Of a DNA stretch of 7,217 bases, positions 1 to 6,053 are shown piece after piece. The DNA lies in contig JAEXCG010000001.1 of assembly GCA_023402355.1 (NCBI GenBank), positions 1-7,217 on the forward strand. The letters are read 5' to 3'. The notes beneath the pieces are model-generated. The model did not search any database, was not told the origin of the DNA, and worked only from the letters and a program-made list of their open reading frames with translations. The stretch's first letter is position 1. Every line of letters starts with the position of its first letter. The position numbers and the translations under genes are program-made. This DNA comes from Bacillota bacterium (GTDB lineage Bacteria > Bacillota > Clostridia > Christensenellales > Aristaeellaceae).

Positions 1-23
1 GGGGGGGGGGCCCCCCCCCCCCC
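1..23. repeat. Homopolymer block, 10 G then 13 C
   Basis: The window opens with ten G followed directly by thirteen C, and the sequence stays C-rich to about position 45. Such a block can fold on itself and is hard to sequence or assemble. It may be a real GC tract or an artefact at a contig edge. No gene function can be assigned. Confidence 0.6.
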
Positions 24-165
24 GTCCCCCCAGCGTCCCCTTCCCATGCCGCAGCAAAAAAACCATGCCGATGCGCCAAAGGCGCGAGGAACAGAAGCCT
101 TGCGGATCGGCCGTCCGCGTCCCCTTCTTCGCGCACGCCCTCCTCAAACCGGCCCGTAAAGCCCC
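24..165. other. Non-coding stretch without recognised feature
   Basis: I see no credible gene, RNA or promoter here. One plus-strand frame is open from position 1 to a TAA at 157-159, but its translation is proline- and arginine-rich, low in complexity and unlike any domain I know. A small hairpin (GCGCC at 73-77, GGCGC at 81-85, loop AAA) is too weak to interpret. This is the far side of the terminator of the minus-strand kinase gene. Confidence 0.4.
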
Positions 166-167
166 AA

Positions 168-211
168 AAACCCGCCTTCACGCGGCTTGTCTGCCGCATG
201 AAGGCGGGTTT
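168..211 (-). terminator. Rho-independent terminator of the minus-strand kinase gene
   Basis: Positions 168-186 and 193-211 form an inverted repeat: a 13-bp outer stem (168-180 with 199-211), one C/A mismatch (181/198), a 5-bp inner stem (182-186 with 193-197) and a 6-nt loop (187-192). Read on the minus strand, the hairpin begins 35 nt after the TAA stop at 247-249 and ends in a run of five T (170 back to 166). On the plus strand it is followed by three T and then a T6 run at 217-222, so it might also stop transcription entering from the left. Confidence 0.85.
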
Positions 212-246
212 CCTGATTTTTTCGCGGGACCGTTTTGCAGCGGCCT

Positions 247-3066
247 TTACCGTCCCCGGACGGCGTCCCCCAGCGCCCGATAGAGCTGCTGGGCGTCGAA
301 CGGCTTGGACAGAAAGCCCGTCATCCCGGCCGCCTGCGCCTGATCCCGGTCCTCTTGGAACGTGTTCGCCGTCATGGCGAGGATGGGCACCGTGCGCGCG
401 TCGGGCCGGTCCAGCGCGCGGATTTCGCGCGTGGCCGTCAGGCCGTCCATGACCGGCATGTTCACGTCCATCAGGATCGCGCCGTAGCAGCCCGCCGGGT
501 GCTCCGCGAACAGCTTCACCGCCTGCGCGCCGTCGGCCGCCCGGTCCGTCTCCACGCCGCGCGCGCGCAGCAGCTCCACCGCGATCTCCGCGTTGATGTC
601 GTTGTCCTCCGCCAGCAGCACGCGAAGCCCCCTAAGCGCGTCCTCCGGCGTCGTTGCCTGCGCCTGACGGGGCGCGTCTTCGCCGCGGCAGACGGGCAGG
701 CGGATGGAGAAGGAGAACTCCGCGCCCTCGCCCGGACGGCTCTTGACCGAAAGCTCGCCGCCCATCAGCTCCACCAGGCTGCGGCTGATGGGCAGGCCCA
801 GGCCGGTTCCGGGCACGCCCGGATGCCTTTGGGCCTGCTCGAAGGACTGGAAGATGCGCTCCTGATCCTCCGGGCCGATACCCACGCCGTCGTCGCGGAC
901 CGAAAAGGACAGGCCCGCGTCCCCGTCCGTCCGGTCCGTCTCGCGCAGGGTGAGCGAGATGTGCCCGCCGCTCTTTGTGAACTTGCAGGCGTTGGACAAG
1001 AGGTTGGTCAGAATCTGACTCAGGCGCAGGCTGTCGCCCACGTAGAGCCTGTCCTCGGCCTCGTAGTCCAGCGTAAAGTCGATCCCCTTTTGCTCCATCT
1101 GGAGCTGGAAGATGTCCTGTAGCTGGCGCACCACGTCGTCCAGGCTGAAGGGCGCGGCCGTGAGCCGCATCTTCTCGCTCTCGATCTTGGACATGTCCAG
1201 CACGTCGTTGAGCAGGGAGAGCAGGAACTTCGCGGAGGAGTCGATCTTGACCAGTTCTTTTTGAATCGCGGGCGTCGCCTCCCCGTCCATCAGGGCGAGC
1301 TGGGTCAGGCCGATGATGGCGTTCATGGGCGTCCTGATCTCGTGGGACATGCGCGAGAGGAAGTCGGACTTGGCCCGGCTGGTCTCCTCCGCCTTTTCCA
1401 GCTTGACGCGCATGATCCGCGTCTTCATCTTGAAGAGGCCCAGCAGCAGCAGGACCGCGAAGACGAGCGCCACGAAGCCGGAGGTGACGGCGACGACCAT
1501 CACCGGGTTTGTGTAAAAGAGCGACTTGAGGGTCGCGGGCGCGGCCGGCGTGGGCAGCAGGTTCTGCGAGAGGGCGGCGGCGACCTCCCTGTCCGTGAGG
1601 TTGCCGATCGCCTTGCTCAGCGCGGAGTAGAGCGGCACGTCCACCGGCTGGGGCAGGGCGAAGGACACCGGAATCTTCTGCGCGGTGTCCACGGAGATCG
1701 TCACGTTCGCGTAGTAGTCCTTGGCGTAGAGCGACTCCAGATACGCGGAGGGGAGGTAGGTGTAGTCCGCCTCGCCCCGGTTGACCGCCTCCAGGCAGTC
1801 CTCGTAGCGCTCGTATTCCCGCGCCGTGCCGCTTGGCGTGCTGGGCAGGATCACCCTGCCCTTGGGGCGCGCCAGCACGAGGCCCGGCCTGGACAGGTCC
1901 ACGTACTTGTTGCGGATCAGCGTGGATTCGAGCTCGACGAGGGAGGCGGTGCACGAGAAGCCCTGCGCGTCCGCCACGCGCTCCGTCTCCATGTAGCAGC
2001 CGATGATGTCCGCCTCGCCGCGATCGAGGAGGGCCTGAAGCCCGCCGTAGCTCTCGGCGTACACGTATTCAAACGCGAGCCCCGTGCGCTGCGCGATCAG
2101 GTCCAGAAAGTCGGGGACGATGCCGCGGGGCGCGCCCTCCTCCTCGTGGAAGATCGGGTACATCCGCCGGACCACCGCGACCCGCACGGGAGCGGCCGCC
2201 GCCAGGTAGTCGCGCTCCTCCCGGGTGAAGTCGATGGTGTTGATGTACTTGTCCGGGAAGTACCTGTCGTAGAGCTCCACGGCGAAGTCCGGGTTGGCGG
2301 AGTAGATCGCGCTCATCGCCCGGGACAGCTCGTCGCACAGCTCCGGCTCGTCCTTGGCGGTGACGATGTAGTAGGGGTCCGCCTCGATCTTGGCCGCGAC
2401 GTTGTAATTCTCGCGCATGTAGACGTCGCTGCCGTACAGCAGGTCGGTTTCGCCGTTTTCCAGGCACTTCGCGTAGGTTTTCGCGTCGTCGTAATAGACG
2501 AGCTCGCACTCGATATGGTTGAAGCTGAGAAATTTCTTGAGGCGGTCGATCTTGCTGGCGGCCCTGGAAAACACGCCGATGGTCATTCCACTTAGCGTCG
2601 TGAGGTCGAAGCCCTTGATGCGCTCGTCGTCCCGGTTGTAGATGAGCAGGGAGTAGTTCGAGCCCATGGCGTACTTGGGGTAGTTGTAATTTTCCCTGAT
2701 GCCCTCCACGTTGTACATGCCGCCCATGAGGTCGTACTCGCCGTTCGCCATGCCGGTGAGCAGATCGTCGATGTCGCCGGTGCAGAACTCGTACCGCCAG
2801 CCCGTGTACTTGGCGATCTCGTGCAGCCAGTCGTAGACGCAGCCGCCGTAGGTGCCGTCCTCGTAAACCTCGCTGATGCCGGGGCTTTCGGGAAAGGCGA
2901 CCCTGAGCACGCGAGGAGCGGCCTGCCCGGCAGATGCTTCCTGCGGGGCAGGAGCTTCCTGCGGTGTTGTCGCCGCGCCCGCCGCGCCGGCGGGGAGGGC
3001 GCAGGCCGCGAGGAAAAGGGCGCAAAAAAGCGCCGGCAGCAGCCTTTCCAGTCGTTCCTTCAGCAT
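247..3066 (-). CDS. Hybrid sensor histidine kinase with two periplasmic solute-binding domains
   Basis: The 939-residue product is a BvgS/EvgS-like membrane kinase that probably senses small extracellular solutes and autophosphorylates in the cytoplasm. In order it shows: a signal peptide (1-about 30, with LAAC at 19-22 as a possible lipobox); a first SBP_bac_3-like domain (about 52-272, Arg124 near the ligand-carboxylate position); a linker (279-292); a second SBP_bac_3-like domain (about 293-505, Arg363 in the equivalent place); one membrane helix (522-545); HisKA with SHEIRTP and His575; HATPase with Asn692, the DDGVGIG box at 725-731 and GTGLGL at 753-758; and one receiver with acidic pair Glu820/Asp821, phosphoacceptor Asp867, Thr899 and Lys921. 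All catalytic residues look intact. There is no PAS, HAMP or Hpt domain, and the protein ends directly after the receiver. The ATG at 3064-3066 has a GAGGG site 7 nt upstream. It is transcribed away from the neighbouring kinase and closed by the hairpin at 168-211. The ligand is unknown; amino acids are a family-based guess. No output regulator is adjacent on its own strand. Confidence 0.93.
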   Translation of the reverse strand: MLKERLERLLPALFCALFLAACALPAGAAGAATTPQEAPAPQEASAGQAAPRVLRVAFPESPGISEVYEDGTYGGCVYDWLHEIAKYTGWRYEFCTGDIDDLLTGMANGEYDLMGGMYNVEGIRENYNYPKYAMGSNYSLLIYNRDDERIKGFDLTTLSGMTIGVFSRAASKIDRLKKFLSFNHIECELVYYDDAKTYAKCLENGETDLLYGSDVYMRENYNVAAKIEADPYYIVTAKDEPELCDELSRAMSAIYSANPDFAVELYDRYFPDKYINTIDFTREERDYLAAAAPVRVAVVRRMYPIFHEEEGAPRGIVPDFLDLIAQRTGLAFEYVYAESYGGLQALLDRGEADIIGCYMETERVADAQGFSCTASLVELESTLIRNKYVDLSRPGLVLARPKGRVILPSTPSGTAREYERYEDCLEAVNRGEADYTYLPSAYLESLYAKDYYANVTISVDTAQKIPVSFALPQPVDVPLYSALSKAIGNLTDREVAAALSQNLLPTPAAPATLKSLFYTNPVMVVAVTSGFVALVFAVLLLLGLFKMKTRIMRVKLEKAEETSRAKSDFLSRMSHEIRTPMNAIIGLTQLALMDGEATPAIQKELVKIDSSAKFLLSLLNDVLDMSKIESEKMRLTAAPFSLDDVVRQLQDIFQLQMEQKGIDFTLDYEAEDRLYVGDSLRLSQILTNLLSNACKFTKSGGHISLTLRETDRTDGDAGLSFSVRDDGVGIGPEDQERIFQSFEQAQRHPGVPGTGLGLPISRSLVELMGGELSVKSRPGEGAEFSFSIRLPVCRGEDAPRQAQATTPEDALRGLRVLLAEDNDINAEIAVELLRARGVETDRAADGAQAVKLFAEHPAGCYGAILMDVNMPVMDGLTATREIRALDRPDARTVPILAMTANTFQEDRDQAQAAGMTGFLSKPFDAQQLYRALGDAVRGR

Positions 3067-3073
3067 ACCGGGG

Positions 3074-3078
3074 CCCTC
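3074..3078 (-). promoter_or_regulatory. Ribosome binding site of the minus-strand kinase gene
   Basis: On the minus strand GAGGG lies 7 nt before the ATG at 3064-3066, at normal Shine-Dalgarno spacing. This supports the chosen start, which also places the signal peptide at the N-terminus. Confidence 0.75.
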
Positions 3079-3107
3079 GTTTCTTCGTGTAATTTTTCCG
3101 CATCCTG

Positions 3108-3161
3108 CGCGCGCGGCGCGTTCGCCGCCCGTATATGGAAACAGTATATCGCGCGCGGCGC
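3108..3161. repeat. 12-bp direct repeat pair overlapping the minus-strand promoter
   Basis: The 12-mer CGCGCGCGGCGC occurs identically at 3108-3119 and 3150-3161, with starts 42 bp apart, close to four helical turns. One copy lies inside the -35/-10 spacer of the minus-strand promoter and the other in its transcribed leader. A perfect 10-bp palindrome, GGCGCGCGCC, lies nearby at 3193-3202, between the two -35 boxes. These could be operator half-sites, but simple alternating GC sequence recurs by chance in such a genome. Confidence 0.4.
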
Positions 3162-3171
3162 CGTTTTACAA
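3143..3171 (-). promoter_or_regulatory. Sigma-70/A-type promoter for the minus-strand kinase
   Basis: On the minus strand a -35 box TTGTAA (3171 to 3166, 4 of 6 to consensus) and a -10 box TATACT (3148 to 3143, 5 of 6) are separated by exactly 17 bp. Transcription would start near 3136, giving a leader of about 70 nt. The AT-rich boxes stand out in very GC-rich surroundings. Confidence 0.7.
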
Positions 3172-3216
3172 GCAAATTCGGGAAATCCGGGCGGCGCGCG
3201 CCCCGCACAAAAGCGT

Positions 3217-3245
3217 TTGTCTTGCCGTCCTTTGTATGGTATAAT
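3217..3245 (+). promoter_or_regulatory. Sigma-70/A-type extended -10 promoter for the kinase/HD-GYP operon
   Basis: A perfect TATAAT -10 box (3240-3245) is preceded by the extended -10 element TG-G (3237-3239) and, after a 17-bp spacer, by the -35 box TTGTCT (3217-3222, 4 of 6). The predicted start near 3252 leaves a leader of only about 28 nt. The nearest edges of the two divergent -35 boxes are about 45 bp apart (3171 and 3217), so regulators bound between them could affect both directions. Confidence 0.82.
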
Positions 3246-3267
3246 AAAGCATTCAGTAAATCACGGG

Positions 3268-3271
3268 GGAG
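3268..3271 (+). promoter_or_regulatory. Ribosome binding site that sets the start of the plus-strand kinase
   Basis: GGAG at 3268-3271, within a GGGGGAG stretch, sits 8 nt before the ATG at 3280. This selects the ATG over the in-frame GTG at 3271, which overlaps the site itself, and over earlier in-frame ATGs that lie upstream of the promoter. Confidence 0.75.
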
Positions 3272-3279
3272 TGGAACGT

Positions 3280-6051
3280 ATGACGCTCTTATCGCGCCTG
3301 CGGTCGTTTTTGCAGGAGCAGGGCGACCCGGAGGCCGCCCGCCAGCCGGGAAGGCTTCGCGTCGGCCTGATGCGCTTCCTGCTCGTCGCCATGGCCGCGA
3401 GCGTGCTGATGCTCCTGTCCCCCCTGGCGGCAGGCCGCGCCGCCCTGTACGCGGCGCACCTGCCCGTGGCGGGGGCCGCGCTGCTGATGGCCTGGCAGGC
3501 GCCGCTCCTGTGCCGCCATCCGCGCCTCTCCCGCGTGCTGCTCATCGGCTACGCCGGGGTGATCTACGTGATCCAGCTCCTGCTGGGCGGCGTCGCGGGG
3601 GGCTTTTTTCTGCCCGCGGGCTGCGTCTTCGCGCCCGCGGCCGCGTTTGTGGCCGTGCCGCCCGCGCGCGGGGACCAGCGGCCGCCCCACGTCCTCTCGC
3701 AGGACGCGCGCAGCTATTACGTGCTCTCGCTGCTGGCGGCGGCGGCGGTGGAGATCATCCTCCTGGGCAACAGCCCCGTGATCTGCGCGCTGTCGTACCT
3801 GGGCGCGATCGTGCTGGGCTTCACGCTCTACACCACGGTCGCCTCCATGTTCACGCAGACGAACAGCGCGCTGGAGAGCGCGCAGGAGCTGCGCGACGCC
3901 CTGCGCGTGACGCAGGAGAGCCTTTCGCAGGCCGCGCGCACGAAGGACGACTTTCTGGCGAACATGTCCCACGAGATCAGGACGCCCATGCACGCCATCA
4001 GCGGCATGGCGGACATGCTGCTGCTCTCCGACCAGCTGGGCATCGCGGAGCGCACGCAGGCGGAAAACATCAAGCTCGCCTCGCAGAACCTGCTGGGCCT
4101 GATCGGGGACATCCTGGACATCTCCAAGATCCGCGTGGGCAAGCTGGAGCTCTACGAGGAGCGCTACGACTTCCCCTCGCTGCTGGCGGACGTGACCAGC
4201 GTCATCTACATGCGCGCGCAGGAAAAGGGCCTGCTCTTCCTGCCGGACATCGACCCGGACATCCCCAAGGAGATGCAGGGCGACGCCATGCGCATCCGTC
4301 AGGTGCTCCTAAACCTCCTGGGCAACGCGGTCAAGTTCACGGACGAGGGGTGCGTGCGCCTCGTCGCCCGGCGCGTCTACCGCGAGGGCGACCTCGCGCT
4401 GCGCTTTGAGGTGACGGACACGGGCTGCGGCATCTCCGCGGAGGACATGAAGCACCTGTTCGGCATCTTCGAGCAGCTCCCCTCCACCCGCACGCACAAC
4501 CGCGAGGGCACGGGCCTGGGGCTCGCGATCTCCCAGAGCCTGGTGGAGCTGATGGGCGGGGAGCTGCGCGTGGAAAGCCAGGTCGGCCGCGGCAGCACCT
4601 TCTCCTTCGAGATCGAGCAGAAGATTCTGCTGGACGCGCCCGTGGCGCAGGTGGAGAACGCGCGGGGAAAGCAGCTGCTCGTGTGCACGGACGACCCGCT
4701 CTTCGCGCAGGCGGCGGTGGAGATGGCCGCGCGGCTCAAGGTCAAGGCCGCGCGCGGCACCCCGCAGGACGCGGCGGCCTATACGCACATGCTGGTGGAC
4801 CTGTCGGGCGAGAGCGCCTACGGCTGGGTGCGCACGCCCACGCCGCCGACCTGCCGGCGCACGCTGCTGATGACCCCGGCGACCAGCCTCACGGCCTACA
4901 TTCGGCCCAGCGACTGCGTGATCTTCCACCCGCTGCACACCCTGGCGCTCGCGGGGGCGCTTTCCGACCAGCAGACCAGCCGTCAGGCGCAGGACAGGCG
5001 GCTGCAGCAGGCGGGCATCTTCAAGACGCAGGGCGTGCGCGCGCTGGTGGTGGACGACAACAGCGTGGCGCAGATGGTCGTGGAAAACCTGCTTTCGCGC
5101 TACGGCATCCAGACGGACTGCGTGCAGAGCGGCCGCGCGGCGATCGCGGCGCTGGAAAACGCGGCCTACGACATCGTGTTCCTCGACCACGTGATGCCCG
5201 GCATGGACGGCGTGGACACCGTGCGCGCCATCCGCCAGATGGGCGGGCGCTTCCGCGAGCAGGCGCTCATCATGCTCTCGGCCAACGTCATGCCGGAATC
5301 CCGCCGCATGTTCCTCTCGGCGGGCGCGAGCGACACGCTCGCCAAGCCCATCGAGCTGCACAGCCTCTCGCGGCTGCTGCACCAGTACCTGCCCCCGGAA
5401 AAGCAGGTGCTCGAGGAGGCGCGCGGCGAGGACGACCTGCAGGCGGCGACAGCGCCGCTGCGCCGTCTGCCCTTTGAGGGGCTGGACGCGGCCATCGCGA
5501 AGGACACGGCCTCGCGCGACCGGCTGATCGGCTCGGTGGCGCGCGCGGGCAGGCGGCTGCCGGAGTACATAGAGACGCTGCGGGAGGCCGCGCGCGACCG
5601 CATGGCCGTGCGGGGCGTGCTGCCGACCCTGCTGTGCGTGGATCTGGAGCTCTCGCGCATCGGCGAGAGCGCGCTCGGCGCGCAGATTCGCCTGCTCGCG
5701 CGCCAGATGCAAAGCGGCGCCTGCGAGGGCGTGCGCGAGCAGCTGCCGCGCGTGGTGAACTGGCTAAGTGAGGTCGCGGACGCGCTTTCGGACTGCATCC
5801 GCGAGATGCAATTGCCCGTCCGCGCGGAGGCGCGCGACCTCGCGCTGGACATGCAGGAATACCTGACGCGCTTTGACCTGCCGCGCGCGCTGGAGACGGC
5901 GCGCCAGCTCGAGGGCGAGGGCGGCGAGGCCCTGCGCCCCTGCGTCACGGCGATGGAGGACGCGCTCTCGCAGGGCGACTGGGCGGGCGCGGGCGCCTGC
6001 CTGGAGCAGCTCTTGGCGCTGGTGGACGAGCCGGAAGAGGGGGAGGAATGA
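3280..6051 (+). CDS. Membrane hybrid histidine kinase with degenerate receiver, receiver and histidine-less Hpt-like tail
   Basis: The product has 923 residues. Six hydrophobic segments (about 27-51, 54-75, 84-104, 105-126, 147-163 and 165-190) form an integral membrane sensor without a large extracellular domain. A likely coiled coil (about 192-222) leads to HisKA (SHEIRTP, His231), then HATPase with Asn349, the DTGCGI box from Asp380 and GTGLGL at 410-415, so the kinase core looks active. Residues about 464-562 resemble a shortened receiver: Asp471 and Asp507 fit the acidic and acceptor positions, but the switch lysine is replaced by His550. A normal receiver follows (about 585-705; Asp592/Asp593, acceptor Asp636, Ser667, Lys689). 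The tail (about 733-923) is helical; its first half resembles an Hpt domain, but residues 702-923 contain no histidine. The layout recalls BarA-type tripartite kinases with the last step disabled. The start is set by GGAG at 3268-3271 under a strong promoter. The gene ends 2 nt before the HD-GYP gene, so the two are probably co-transcribed and translationally coupled. The stimulus is unknown. Confidence 0.93.
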   Translation: MTLLSRLRSFLQEQGDPEAARQPGRLRVGLMRFLLVAMAASVLMLLSPLAAGRAALYAAHLPVAGAALLMAWQAPLLCRHPRLSRVLLIGYAGVIYVIQLLLGGVAGGFFLPAGCVFAPAAAFVAVPPARGDQRPPHVLSQDARSYYVLSLLAAAAVEIILLGNSPVICALSYLGAIVLGFTLYTTVASMFTQTNSALESAQELRDALRVTQESLSQAARTKDDFLANMSHEIRTPMHAISGMADMLLLSDQLGIAERTQAENIKLASQNLLGLIGDILDISKIRVGKLELYEERYDFPSLLADVTSVIYMRAQEKGLLFLPDIDPDIPKEMQGDAMRIRQVLLNLLGNAVKFTDEGCVRLVARRVYREGDLALRFEVTDTGCGISAEDMKHLFGIFEQLPSTRTHNREGTGLGLAISQSLVELMGGELRVESQVGRGSTFSFEIEQKILLDAPVAQVENARGKQLLVCTDDPLFAQAAVEMAARLKVKAARGTPQDAAAYTHMLVDLSGESAYGWVRTPTPPTCRRTLLMTPATSLTAYIRPSDCVIFHPLHTLALAGALSDQQTSRQAQDRRLQQAGIFKTQGVRALVVDDNSVAQMVVENLLSRYGIQTDCVQSGRAAIAALENAAYDIVFLDHVMPGMDGVDTVRAIRQMGGRFREQALIMLSANVMPESRRMFLSAGASDTLAKPIELHSLSRLLHQYLPPEKQVLEEARGEDDLQAATAPLRRLPFEGLDAAIAKDTASRDRLIGSVARAGRRLPEYIETLREAARDRMAVRGVLPTLLCVDLELSRIGESALGAQIRLLARQMQSGACEGVREQLPRVVNWLSEVADALSDCIREMQLPVRAEARDLALDMQEYLTRFDLPRALETARQLEGEGGEALRPCVTAMEDALSQGDWAGAGACLEQLLALVDEPEEGEE
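6041..6046 (+). promoter_or_regulatory. Internal ribosome binding site that decides the HD-GYP gene start
   Basis: GGGAGG lies inside the last codons of the upstream kinase gene. It is 7 nt before the ATG at 6054 but only 1 nt before the ATG at 6048, which overlaps the kinase stop codon as ATGA. The spacing favours 6054 and points to translational coupling. Confidence 0.7.
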
Positions 6052-6053
6052 CC

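Noticed and set aside
46..159. Short plus-strand ORF of 37 codons ending in TAA at 157-159, open back to the window edge
   Set aside because: The translation is low-complexity Pro/Arg-rich, has no ribosome site at the ATG, and its upstream part is encoded by the homopolymer block.
235..1122. Long plus-strand open frame of 295 codons opposite the kinase
   Set aside because: It is antisense to the HATPase and receiver regions of the minus-strand kinase. Its Arg/Ala/His-rich translation is typical of a GC-rich shadow frame, with no domain match by eye.
1261..2595. Long plus-strand open frame of 444 codons
   Set aside because: It is antisense to the binding-protein domains and kinase core of a clearly real gene; the composition is a GC-skew artefact.
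2821..3279. Upstream extension of the plus-strand kinase reading frame
   Set aside because: The frame is open upstream, but it runs through the divergent promoters and into the opposite gene. The promoter at 3217-3245 and ribosome site at 3268 place the start at 3280.
4309..5712. Long minus-strand open frame of 467 codons
   Set aside because: It is the antisense shadow of the plus-strand kinase, whose frame carries all the conserved motifs.
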